7,362 bases of DNA from Alphaproteobacteria bacterium UBA3637 (GTDB lineage Bacteria; Pseudomonadota; Alphaproteobacteria; CAAHEQ01; UBA3637). Of the stretch, positions 1 through 5,984 are shown piece after piece. How positions within the stretch are numbered: the stretch's first letter is position 1; every line of letters begins with the position of its first letter. The notes beneath the pieces are model-generated. The model had not been told where the DNA came from and ran no database searches. It saw only the letters and a program-made list of their open reading frames with translations. A program made the position numbers and the translations under genes. The DNA is taken from contig DFKU01000064.1 in assembly GCA_002373615.1 (NCBI GenBank), forward strand, positions 1 through 7,362, written 5' to 3'.

Positions 1-35
1 CAGCTAACTGATACTAATTTCCTGATTGACTTAAT
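1..35 (+). rRNA. 23S ribosomal RNA, 3' end only (partial)
   Basis: The first bases, reading CAGCTAACTGATACTAAT and then GATTGACTTAA, match the conserved 3' terminus of bacterial 23S rRNA (the GCTAACNGNTACTAAT block followed by the strand that pairs with the 23S 5' end). The rest of the gene lies left of the window. A 5S gene follows in the same direction, as expected for the end of an rRNA operon. The exact mature end is uncertain by several bases, because the 5' partner strand is not visible. Confidence 0.82.
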
Positions 36-132
36 TCACTTTGAAGATTTATCTTCAAAACCTATGCGTATATGTAATCTTAAAACAACGCGTCTCTTTA
101 ATTCTTCTTTAAAAGATCTTAAGAACATAAAT
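36..132 (+). other. 23S-5S internal transcribed spacer
   Basis: This roughly 100-nt spacer contains no tRNA and no open frame of note. It holds a perfect hairpin at 40-59: TTTGAAGAT (40-48), a two-base TT loop, and ATCTTCAAA (51-59). Its right part (121-131) is the 5' strand of the stem that encloses the 5S rRNA. The hairpin is probably an RNase processing signal; that role is inferred. Confidence 0.7.
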
Positions 133-250
133 GATCTGGTGGCTATTGCAAGAAGGTCCCACCCGATCCCATTCCGAACTCGGACGTGAAACTTCTTCGC
201 GCCAATGGTACTTCAGCTTAAGCTGCGGTAGAGTAGGTCACTGCCAGATC
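133..250 (+). rRNA. rrf: 5S ribosomal RNA
   Basis: The sequence carries the 5S hallmarks: terminal helix GATCTGG (133-139) with CCAGATC (244-250), the loop B/helix III block CCCACCCGATCCCATTCCGA near 159-178, GAACTCGGACGTGAAAC, and the TGCGGTAGAGTAGGTCACTGCCAG ending in two stretches. The length of about 118 nt is normal. Outside the mature ends a further 10-bp perfect stem, AAGAACATAA (121-130) with TTATGTTCTT (253-262), extends the helix and looks like the precursor processing stem. The ends could each shift by one or two bases. Confidence 0.95.
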
Positions 251-318
251 TTTTATGTTCTTTTCAAAACCTTCTTAATAACTTTCTAATAATTTATTTT
301 GTTTGTTTTTCCTCCATA

Positions 319-344
319 CCCCGAGACGCCCTCGGGGTTATTTT
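319..344 (+). terminator. Intrinsic terminator of the rRNA operon
   Basis: CCCCGAG (319-325), a five-base loop ACGCC, and CTCGGGG (331-337) form a perfect 7-bp GC-rich stem followed at once by TTATTTT. It sits about 70 nt after the 5S gene, with no gene between, and closes the rRNA operon. No tRNA-fMet, often found after 5S in Alphaproteobacteria, is present. Confidence 0.9.
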
Positions 345-377
345 GTTATCCTTTAAAGACTTTAATAAAATAACATA

Positions 378-406
378 TTGTGTTTTCTAGAATAATCTGG
401 TACGAT
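378..406 (+). promoter_or_regulatory. Possible promoter for the cysteine-rich protein gene
   Basis: TTGTGT (378-383), a 17-bp spacer, then TACGAT (401-406) preceded by TGG gives a weak -35 with an extended -10 (TGnTACGAT). The alternative -10 GATAAT overlaps it at 404-409. The preceding rRNA terminator makes a separate promoter in this 90-nt gap likely, but the match is only moderate. Confidence 0.4.
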
Positions 407-436
407 AATAGAAAGTTTTAGAAAAGGAGAATTAAA

Positions 437-901
437 ATGAAAAATTTTTTCTATACTATTCTTGTATTGGCAATATTAATTGTGCTGTTTGACCTATTAC
501 CCTCTGGGAAAGGATATTGGGCGGGTAACTACCCAGATTGTTATTCAATAGATCAATGTGAATGTGGTGCCTCAGGTTATATGCACACAAAATCTTTAGG
601 ATTTATTGAAATCCCTTATTCTCTTGAAAGTTGTTCATCAACTCACGAAAGAGTAGCTAAAGAAAGAGAAGAAATAAACTATCTTAAGAAAAAACAAGAA
701 AAAGAGAGTGAAGAAAGATTACAGGAACTTTTTGAAGCAAATTCTTGCGATACTGGTTGGATTTTTGTGAATGATCATTGCGAAAGATGTGATTCATCAG
801 AAACATTTAAAGTATCTGAATCAGATTGTTTAAAATGTAATCAGTATGAAGAATTAAGGGTATATGATTCTCAATCTAGTAAATGTAAACTTAAAAAGTA
901 A
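437..901 (+). CDS. Membrane-anchored cysteine-rich protein of unknown function
   Basis: I do not recognise this 154-residue protein. Residues 4-21 are a hydrophobic helix after a short MKN head, with no clear signal-peptidase site, so it is most likely an uncleaved anchor with the rest in the periplasm. Residues 70-100 are highly charged and probably helical or coiled-coil. There are ten cysteines (35, 41, 43, 66, 104, 115, 118, 131, 134, 150). The C-terminal part has the rhythm C-x10-C-x2-C-x12-C-x2-C-x15-C, which resembles small disulfide-rich repeats; the CERC...CLKC pair could instead bind a metal if the domain were cytoplasmic. The start is supported by AAGGAGA (424-430) six bases before ATG. 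It stands alone between the rRNA operon and the tig promoter and is visibly more AT-rich than tig, so it may be an accessory gene. Confidence 0.8.
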   Translation: MKNFFYTILVLAILIVLFDLLPSGKGYWAGNYPDCYSIDQCECGASGYMHTKSLGFIEIPYSLESCSSTHERVAKEREEINYLKKKQEKESEERLQELFEANSCDTGWIFVNDHCERCDSSETFKVSESDCLKCNQYEELRVYDSQSSKCKLKK

Positions 902-1160
902 ATTTTAAATGTCGACATCCAGAATTAAATATGCAGGAGCTCCACCTGCTGTGCCAACTTTTTGAAATCACTCTTTAATTTTTCTTGCCTTTTGAATGAA
1001 AATGTGCTAAACTTCTGCCACTATTTATTTAATGAAAGGAACTAAAATTTAAAAATTACCTTAATGATGAGCGTTATTAGCGAAGAATTTAGATAATTTA
1101 AATTTTAATAACCGAGAACAACAAGAATGAACATATAAACACGATGAAAGGAAACGTCAA
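902..1160 (+). other. Intergenic region upstream of tig: weak hairpin, promoter and leader
   Basis: This stretch of about 260 nt has no credible gene. It contains a 10-bp palindrome ATGTCGACAT (909-918) and a weak hairpin GCAGG (933-937)/CCTGC (945-949) with a T-run only nine bases later, a poor terminator candidate for the gene at 437-901. A good promoter lies at 985-1013, followed by an AT-rich leader of roughly 140 nt. In the leader, 1044-1053 and 1097-1106 can pair (A/T only), continuing as 1056-1058 with 1094-1096 after a two-base bulge. The 10-mer ATGAAAGGAA occurs both at 1032-1041 and at 1144-1153, the second being the tig ribosome-binding site. Confidence 0.6.
985..1013 (+). promoter_or_regulatory. 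Predicted housekeeping promoter of tig
   Basis: TTGCCT (985-990), a 17-bp spacer, and TAAACT (1008-1013) preceded by TGC form a -35 plus extended -10. The tRNA-His promoter in this window has the same architecture (TTGACT, 17 bp, TGC-GAAAAT), which supports both. Transcription would start near 1020, leaving a leader of about 140 nt before tig. I see no clear heat-shock sigma-32 type element here. Confidence 0.55.
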
Positions 1161-2477
1161 ATGTCAAAACTCGCACAAAGTTTAAAAATTACTATCAAAG
1201 CCAAAGATTTTGCGGATAAAATCACCGCTCGTTTAGAGGAAATCCGTAAGGAAGCCAAACTTCCTGGTTTCCGCCCGGGTCAAGCCCCTCTCAACATGAT
1301 TCGTCAAAAGTACGAAAATGCTGTGAAAGGCGAGGTTTTGGATAAGGCCATCAACGAAGCCGTTGCCGCCGAATTGACTGCCAAAAAATTGCGTCCTGCC
1401 ATGCGCCCATCCGTTAAAATGGACAAATTTGAAGATGGGAAAGATATCGCTTTGACGGTCGAATTTGACGCTTTGCCTGAAATCAAAACCAAGGCTTTTG
1501 ACAAAATTAAAATTGAACGCATGAAAGCCATGGCCGGTGATAAAGAAATTACTGAGGCTTTGGATAAATTGGCCGAAGGTCGTAAATCCAGCGAACCCCT
1601 AAAAGAAGACAGAGCCACCAAAAAAGGCGACGTGATTGTCATTGACTTTACCGGCATCATGGATGGCAAAGAATTCAAAGGCGGATCAGGCAAAGACGCC
1701 TATCTGGAACTGGGTTCCAATACCTTTATCCCTGGTTTTGAAGACCAATTAACTGGCCACAAGGTTGGCGAAACAGTAGATGTTGATGTGACTTTCCCCA
1801 AAGACTATCATGCCAAAGATTTGGCTGGTAAAAAGGCTAAATTTGAAACAAAAATTAAGGAACTGCGTGCTTGGAAAAAGCCCGAAATCAATGATGATTT
1901 TGCAAAACTTTTCGGTTCCAAAGATTTGGCTGATTTAAAGGAAATGATTAAAGCCGAGCTCAATAAAGAATACGACCGCGTTGCCCGTATGCACGCCAAA
2001 CGCGCCCTTTTGGATGCTTTAAATGATGAATATGATTTTGAAGTGCCTGAAAGCATGGTAAAGGCCGAATTTGATGGTATTTGGGCTCAATTTGAAAACG
2101 CCAAAAAAGCGGGACAATTGGATGAAGACGAAAAGAAAAAATCTGAAGCCGATTTGAAAAAAGAATATCAAAAGATTGCTGAACGCCGTGTGCGTTTAGG
2201 TCTATTGCTGGCAAAAGTCGCCGAAGAAAATAATGTTAAAGTGGAACGTGAAGATTTGTCCAAGGCGATTATTGAAGAAGCTCGCCGCTATCCTGGTCAA
2301 GAACAACGTGTGTTTGAATATTATTCCAAAAATCCTGAAGCGATGGAAATGCTCCGTGCGCCAGTTTTTGAAGAAAAGATTGTGGATTTCTTGTTCACCA
2401 AGGTTGCCTTAACGGATAAGCCAACACCGGTGAAAGACTTATACGCTTTTGACCCTGATAAAAAGGCCAAAAAATAA
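1161..2477 (+). CDS. tig: Trigger factor, ribosome-associated chaperone and peptidyl-prolyl isomerase
   Basis: Trigger factor binds the ribosome at the exit tunnel, shields nascent chains and has prolyl cis-trans isomerase activity. All three domains are visible in the 438 residues. The N-terminal ribosome-binding domain (about 1-115) carries the signature GFRPGQAP at 36-43. The FKBP-type isomerase domain (about 155-235) includes VIVIDFTG, LELGSNTFIPGFEDQL and the VDVTFP strand. The helical C-terminal chaperone domain (about 240-420) ends in a basic tail, DPDKKAKK. The N-terminus is about seven residues shorter before the GFR loop than in E. coli, which is within family variation. AAAGGA (1147-1152) lies eight bases before ATG. 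A promoter and ~140-nt leader precede it and an intrinsic terminator follows. Its position ahead of clpP and clpX is the common bacterial order. Confidence 0.97.
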   Translation: MSKLAQSLKITIKAKDFADKITARLEEIRKEAKLPGFRPGQAPLNMIRQKYENAVKGEVLDKAINEAVAAELTAKKLRPAMRPSVKMDKFEDGKDIALTVEFDALPEIKTKAFDKIKIERMKAMAGDKEITEALDKLAEGRKSSEPLKEDRATKKGDVIVIDFTGIMDGKEFKGGSGKDAYLELGSNTFIPGFEDQLTGHKVGETVDVDVTFPKDYHAKDLAGKKAKFETKIKELRAWKKPEINDDFAKLFGSKDLADLKEMIKAELNKEYDRVARMHAKRALLDALNDEYDFEVPESMVKAEFDGIWAQFENAKKAGQLDEDEKKKSEADLKKEYQKIAERRVRLGLLLAKVAEENNVKVEREDLSKAIIEEARRYPGQEQRVFEYYSKNPEAMEMLRAPVFEEKIVDFLFTKVALTDKPTPVKDLYAFDPDKKAKK

Positions 2478-2499
2478 GGCTCTCTTAAAGGTAAGAATC

Positions 2500-2532
2500 A
2501 AAAGGGGGCTTGTAAATTCAAAGCCCCTTTTT
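2500..2532 (+). terminator. Intrinsic terminator after tig, possibly an attenuator for the clp genes
   Basis: AAAAGGGGGCTT (2500-2511) pairs with AAGCCCCTTTTT (2521-2532) over 12 bp with one G-T wobble, around a nine-base loop. The 3' arm ends in five T, and the AAAA arm would also allow termination of opposite-strand transcripts. It lies 22 bases after the tig stop and only 17 bases before the next start codon, leaving no room for an ordinary promoter in between. Downstream genes must therefore depend on read-through or on a promoter inside tig. Confidence 0.85.
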
Positions 2533-2549
2533 ACACGAAAGGAGAAATC

Positions 2550-3251
2550 ATGACAACCAAAAAAGCTCAAGAAATTGCGTTTCAGAAGCTTTTAAAAATA
2601 TCAAGAGATTCATCATTTGATGTCTATGAAACTTCTGGTAACAATATGTATGGTTATCGTGCATGGCCTGTTGGATGGGGAGAAAAGTTGTATAGTAAAT
2701 ATAAAACCCCTGAAGATAAGCAAAAAGCATTAAATGAGACCTTGATGAACTTGACACGGGGTGATTTTCCAAAAACAAGAAAGCAGATGGAGCAGGAAAG
2801 AAAAGTGATTCAATTGACACTTTTGGCTGGTGCAAATCCTAATTATTCTGATTCTTATAATGGTTCTATCTTTGATTCTTTTTGGTACTCTAAAAAAGGC
2901 TATGGTCTGTTGGAATTGGTTAAGGATGATCGTTTTGAATCCCCTAAAAAATTACAAGAATTTTATGAAAATTTTCGTTGGATGCGTGTTTCATGTAGCT
3001 TTTCTGATGAAGAATTTCTTTTGACAAGGCAGGAGAATCGAAAACGAGAAGCTTTAATTTACACTCTTTTTCAAAAAGGGATGTATCCCACAAATCCAAA
3101 AGTTTTTGAAAAATTGGCTCCCGTTGTTTTAGAAAAAGATTGTGACTTTTTTAATAAGAAAAAAGAACAAGTGGTTAGCCAAATGCATCGTGCCAAAACA
3201 CCACTTCAAATTTATAATGCCATCATGGGCAGAAGAAAGGAGAAAAATTAA
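2550..3251 (+). CDS. Unrecognised 233-aa protein with an ankyrin-like patch, between tig and clpP
   Basis: I do not recognise a full-length family. Residues about 82-128 resemble one degenerate ankyrin repeat: LLAGANPNY (91-99), then SYNGSIFDSF and a GLLELVKDDRF stretch with the helix-turn-helix spacing of that fold. A single weak repeat does not prove an ankyrin protein. The chain is charged, rich in Lys, Phe and Tyr, has no signal peptide or membrane helix, and is predicted cytoplasmic. The start has AAAGGAG (2538-2544) five bases before ATG. Its TAA is directly followed by the clpP ATG, so the two are translationally coupled, and the clpP ribosome-binding site lies inside this gene's last codons. 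An extra gene between tig and clpP is unusual. Its codons are clearly more AT-rich than those of tig or clpP, which hints at later acquisition. A role linked to ClpXP is only inferred from position. Confidence 0.85.
   Translation: MTTKKAQEIAFQKLLKISRDSSFDVYETSGNNMYGYRAWPVGWGEKLYSKYKTPEDKQKALNETLMNLTRGDFPKTRKQMEQERKVIQLTLLAGANPNYSDSYNGSIFDSFWYSKKGYGLLELVKDDRFESPKKLQEFYENFRWMRVSCSFSDEEFLLTRQENRKREALIYTLFQKGMYPTNPKVFEKLAPVVLEKDCDFFNKKKEQVVSQMHRAKTPLQIYNAIMGRRKEKN
3237..3242 (+). promoter_or_regulatory. clpP ribosome-binding site inside the upstream gene
   Basis: AAGGAG lies nine bases before the clpP ATG and within the last codons of the 233-aa gene, whose TAA abuts that ATG (TAAATG, 3249-3254). 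Ribosomes terminating on the upstream gene are thus placed to re-start on clpP, which fixes this ATG as the start. Confidence 0.75.
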
Positions 3252-3854
3252 ATGATTCAAGATATGTTAGTCCCAACCGTTATTGAAACCACAGGCCGTG
3301 GCGAACGCGCCTTTGATATTTATTCGCGCTTGTTAAAGGAACGGATTGTCTTTTTGACGGGCGAAGTGAATGATGAAGTCGCCAGCCTCATCTGTGCGCA
3401 ACTTCTGTTTTTGGAGGCTGAAAACCCCGATAAAGAAATCTCATTTTACATCAATTCCCCAGGGGGCGTTGTGACCTCTGGGTTGGCCATTTTGGATACC
3501 ATGAATTACATTAAATGCCCTGTCAGTACCGTGTGTATGGGGCAGGCCTGTTCCATGGGCTCCCTGCTGCTCACCTGCGGTGAAAAAGGACGTCGCTTTG
3601 CGCTTCCTAATGCCCGCGTGATGATTCACCAACCCAGTGGTGGTTTTCAAGGTCAAGCAACTGATATGGAAATCCATGTGAAAGAAATTTTGGCGATTAA
3701 AAAACGCTTAAATCAAATTTATGTGGAACAAACGGGTAAGCCCTTACCGGAAATTGAAGAAGCAATGGAACGCGATAATTTTATGACCGCCCAAGAAGCT
3801 TTAAAATTTGGTCTGATTGACGCTGTAATTCAGAAAAAAGAGGAAATAAAATAA
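3252..3854 (+). CDS. clpP: ATP-dependent Clp protease, proteolytic subunit ClpP
   Basis: ClpP is the serine peptidase that forms two stacked heptameric rings and degrades proteins fed in by an AAA+ unfoldase such as ClpX. The catalytic triad is intact: Ser101 in GQACSMGS, His126 in MIHQPSGG and Asp175 in ERDNFMTA. The spacings of 25 and 49 residues equal those of E. coli mature S97, H122 and D171. The oxyanion-side SPGG (69-72) and the handle-helix region (GQATDMEIHVKEI) are present. The 200-residue length is normal; the propeptide before LVPTVIE is only five residues, as in other Alphaproteobacteria. GQACSMGS replaces the commoner GQAASMGA around the nucleophile, a mild change. It abuts the gene upstream and overlaps clpX by one base (TAATG). 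Confidence 0.98.
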   Translation: MIQDMLVPTVIETTGRGERAFDIYSRLLKERIVFLTGEVNDEVASLICAQLLFLEAENPDKEISFYINSPGGVVTSGLAILDTMNYIKCPVSTVCMGQACSMGSLLLTCGEKGRRFALPNARVMIHQPSGGFQGQATDMEIHVKEILAIKKRLNQIYVEQTGKPLPEIEEAMERDNFMTAQEALKFGLIDAVIQKKEEIK

Positions 3855-5104
3855 TGGAAAAACTCACCTGTTCTTTTTGTGGCAAAAGCCAAGATGAAGT
3901 CAAAAAATTGATTGCGGGGCACTCTCTAAAAGATGCCGAAGGCAAGGAACAACCTGTCTATATCTGTGATGAATGTATTGCGCTTTGTGATGATGTGATT
4001 CGTGAAGAAGTCAAAAAAAATCCGCAATTGGAATTGGAAGGTATTGGGGGCGAACAACCGCTAAAAAAACCTGCTGAAATGAAGGCCTTTTTGGACCAGT
4101 ATGTGATTGGTCAGGATGAGGCCAAGAAAGTACTTTCCGTTGCCGTTTATAACCACTATAAACGCCTTAAAAACAAAGGTAAAACGGATTCGGTTGAATT
4201 GGAAAAATCCAACATTTTGTTGTTGGGTGCAACGGGCTCAGGAAAGACACTTTTGGCACGCACCTTGGCGAAAACTTTGGATGTGCCTTTTGCGATTGCG
4301 GATGCGACCACTTTAACCGAAGCCGGCTATGTGGGCGAAGACGTGGAAAATGTGGTGTTGAAGCTGTTGCAAGCCGCAAATTACGATGTTGCCAAAACGG
4401 AACGCGGGATTATTTACATTGATGAAATTGACAAGATTGCTCGTAAATCCGATGGTCCTTCTATCACGCGGGATGTGTCGGGCGAAGGGGTGCAACAGGC
4501 TCTTTTAAAACTCATGGAAGGGACTATTGCCAGCTTACCCCCTCAGGGCGGTCGCAAACATCCTAATCAAGAATATATCAAGGTGAATACACAAAATATC
4601 CTGTTTATTTGTGGGGGTGCTTTTGATGGTTTGGATAAAGTGATTGCAGGGCGGAGTGCCGAATATTCTGTGGGGTTTGGTGCAACTGTTCAAAATCGCG
4701 ATAAATTAAAGACGGGGGAACTCTTAAAACAATTGGAACCTGACGACCTTCTGAAATATGGTTTGATTCCTGAATTTATCGGGCGTTTACCTGTTCATGT
4801 TGCGTTGCAAGAGTTGGATGAAGAAGCGATGGTGCGTGTGCTCACCGAACCCAAAAATGCTTTGGTCAAGCAATATCAAACCCTGTTCAAAATGGAAAAT
4901 GTGGATTTGACCTTTACTGAAGGCGCCTATAAAGCGATTGCCCGTCAAGCCCTGAAACGCAAAACGGGGGCGCGGGGCCTTCGTTCCATTATGGAAAATC
5001 TGCTGATGGATTTAATGTATTCAGTGCCATCCAAGGAAGGTGTCAAAGAAGTCCATATCAACGAAGACGTAGTTGAAGGCAAATCTAAACCAATAATTAA
5101 ATAA
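3854..5104 (+). CDS. clpX: ATP-dependent Clp protease, ATP-binding unfoldase subunit ClpX
   Basis: ClpX is the hexameric AAA+ unfoldase that recognises tagged or adaptor-bound substrates and threads them into ClpP. Visible parts are the zinc-binding domain with Cys6, Cys9, Cys38 and Cys41; Walker A GATGSGKT (125-132); pore-1 loop GYVG (158-161); Walker B IIYIDEID with Asp190/Glu191; pore-2 RKH (234-236); arginine finger Arg311 in EFIGRLPV; and sensor-2 Arg374 in TGARGLRS. All key residues are present, so the protein should be active. Two substitutions stand out: the usual Pro in GPTGSGKT is Ala, and the ClpP-docking tripeptide, usually IGF, is VGF (273-275). The length of 416 residues is normal. 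The start overlaps the clpP stop by one base, with GAGGA about nine bases upstream. lon, often next, is not found here; four small paralogues follow after nine bases. Confidence 0.98.
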   Translation: MEKLTCSFCGKSQDEVKKLIAGHSLKDAEGKEQPVYICDECIALCDDVIREEVKKNPQLELEGIGGEQPLKKPAEMKAFLDQYVIGQDEAKKVLSVAVYNHYKRLKNKGKTDSVELEKSNILLLGATGSGKTLLARTLAKTLDVPFAIADATTLTEAGYVGEDVENVVLKLLQAANYDVAKTERGIIYIDEIDKIARKSDGPSITRDVSGEGVQQALLKLMEGTIASLPPQGGRKHPNQEYIKVNTQNILFICGGAFDGLDKVIAGRSAEYSVGFGATVQNRDKLKTGELLKQLEPDDLLKYGLIPEFIGRLPVHVALQELDEEAMVRVLTEPKNALVKQYQTLFKMENVDLTFTEGAYKAIARQALKRKTGARGLRSIMENLLMDLMYSVPSKEGVKEVHINEDVVEGKSKPIIK

Positions 5105-5110
5105 GGAGGT
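5102..5110 (+). promoter_or_regulatory. Strong Shine-Dalgarno overlapping the clpX stop codon
   Basis: TAAGGAGGT contains both the clpX stop (TAA) and a near-perfect Shine-Dalgarno AAGGAGGT, three bases before the next ATG. The next junction repeats the arrangement (TAAGGA at 5525-5530), so termination and re-initiation are closely linked along the array. This is the strongest ribosome-binding site in the window. Confidence 0.75.
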
Positions 5111-5113
5111 ACA

Positions 5114-5527
5114 ATGAATCTTTTTGGTAAAATTAAACAATTTATGCGAAAAAAAGCTGAAAATAGAGCGAAGCTGGAAGTTGCTGAATTTTTGTTTGAT
5201 GAGGCTCTTTATCCTCACTTAAAAAAACATCAAAGAAGATTGGCCTATAAACGAAATTTAACTGCTACTTATACATATGGATCGGGTGAAGATAAGCTTT
5301 CTAAAAAACAGGATTTTATTGATCAATATACTGTCAATGAACGGCAGCAATTAAACTATTTTACACAGTATTTACCGGAAAACCGTTCTGATTTTGCACG
5401 TTGCAAAGCGTGGCGTGACCATGAACAGGTGGAACGCCGTGAGGCACAAAAAGCTTGGCGCGTTGTCCAACATCGCAATCATCGTGAACACATGCGTCAA
5501 AAATTTATGAATCAAAAAACAAGATAA
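5114..5527 (+). CDS. Small basic protein, paralogue 1 of a four-gene array behind clpX
   Basis: I know no family for this 137-residue protein. It opens with an amphipathic, basic helix (MNLFGKIKQFMRKK), has no signal peptide or membrane span, and is rich in Lys, Arg, His, Gln and aromatic residues. Two motifs are shared with the next three genes. Motif 1 is D60-x-L62-x2-K65-Q-x-F68-I69-x2-Y72-T-x3-R77. Motif 2 is W100-R-D102-H-E104-Q105-x5-A111-Q112-x2-W115. The tail QKFMNQKTR (129-137) is identical in paralogue 2. The start is fixed by AAGGAGGT, which overlaps the clpX stop, so it should be co-expressed with clpPX. The basic, aromatic-rich make-up would suit contact with nucleic acid or a membrane surface, but that is speculation. 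No catalytic motif is seen. Confidence 0.88.
   Translation: MNLFGKIKQFMRKKAENRAKLEVAEFLFDEALYPHLKKHQRRLAYKRNLTATYTYGSGEDKLSKKQDFIDQYTVNERQQLNYFTQYLPENRSDFARCKAWRDHEQVERREAQKAWRVVQHRNHREHMRQKFMNQKTR
5411..5430 (+). repeat. 20-bp direct repeat, copy 1 (inside paralogue 1)
   Basis: These bases are identical to 5861-5880 in paralogue 2 and encode WRDHEQV, the heart of motif 2. Together with the longer 3' repeat at a nearly equal offset (450 versus 453 bp) they show that the two genes arose by tandem duplication. Confidence 0.85.
5497..5523 (+). repeat. 27-bp direct repeat, copy 1 (3' end of paralogue 1)
   Basis: This stretch is identical to 5950-5976 in paralogue 2 and encodes the shared C-terminal QKFMNQKTR region. 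Identity at DNA level, including silent positions, suggests recent duplication, gene conversion or a constraint on the nucleotide sequence itself. Confidence 0.85.
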
Positions 5528-5536
5528 GGATGTAAC

Positions 5537-5980
5537 ATGAAATTGTGGGAAAAAATAAAAAGAATTTGGCATCAACATCGGCTTAACCATGCACGTGCGG
5601 AACTTTTTTTGTTTCAGCTTGAATTTACTAAATATAAGCCGCATGGAACTCACCCGTGGCCTGCGGGGTTAGCTCACATTGATGATAGAATAGAATATAA
5701 AAAAAAATTGGCCGCTGATTATGCCTATCCAGAAGGGGCTGATTTGCTGGCTCGAAAGCAGGATTTTATTGACAAATATACGAAGCATGAACGGGCGCAG
5801 TTTGATTATTTTATAACAAATAATTTATATAATTGTGATGATGAAATCAGAACGCGTGTATGGCGTGACCATGAACAGGTAGAACGTTTTCGAGCTCAAT
5901 GCGTTTGGCATAAAAAGGTGGTACACGGCAGTTATCGAAATCACATGCATCAAAAATTTATGAATCAAAAAACAAGGTAA
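5537..5980 (+). CDS. Small basic protein, paralogue 2 of the array
   Basis: This 147-residue protein is the closest relative of paralogue 1. It starts with the same kind of amphipathic helix (MKLWEKIKRIWHQH). It has an insertion rich in Pro, Gly and His around residues 34-50 and then both family motifs: D69-x-L71-x2-K74-Q-x-F77-I78-x2-Y81-T-x3-R86, and W109-R-D111-H-E113-Q114-x5-A120-Q121-x2-W124. The tail QKFMNQKTR (139-147) matches paralogue 1 exactly. AAGGA (5526-5530), fused to the upstream stop TAA, lies six bases before ATG. No membrane span or known domain is visible. The function is unknown; position suggests co-expression with clpPX. Confidence 0.88.
   Translation: MKLWEKIKRIWHQHRLNHARAELFLFQLEFTKYKPHGTHPWPAGLAHIDDRIEYKKKLAADYAYPEGADLLARKQDFIDKYTKHERAQFDYFITNNLYNCDDEIRTRVWRDHEQVERFRAQCVWHKKVVHGSYRNHMHQKFMNQKTR
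5861..5880 (+). repeat. 20-bp direct repeat, copy 2 (inside paralogue 2)
   Basis: Identical to 5411-5430, encoding the WRDHEQV core of motif 2. Confidence 0.85.
5950..5976 (+). repeat. 27-bp direct repeat, copy 2 (3' end of paralogue 2)
   Basis: Identical to 5497-5523, encoding the QKFMNQKTR tail. The bases just after it (AAGGT overlapping the TAA stop) serve as ribosome-binding site for the third gene. Confidence 0.85.
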
Positions 5981-5984
5981 TGAA

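Noticed and set aside
909..965. Eighteen-codon frame with a proline-rich end (AGAPPAVPTF) after the cysteine-rich gene
   Set aside because: It has no ribosome-binding site, begins inside a palindrome and is too short to judge; it may be a gene remnant but nothing supports it.
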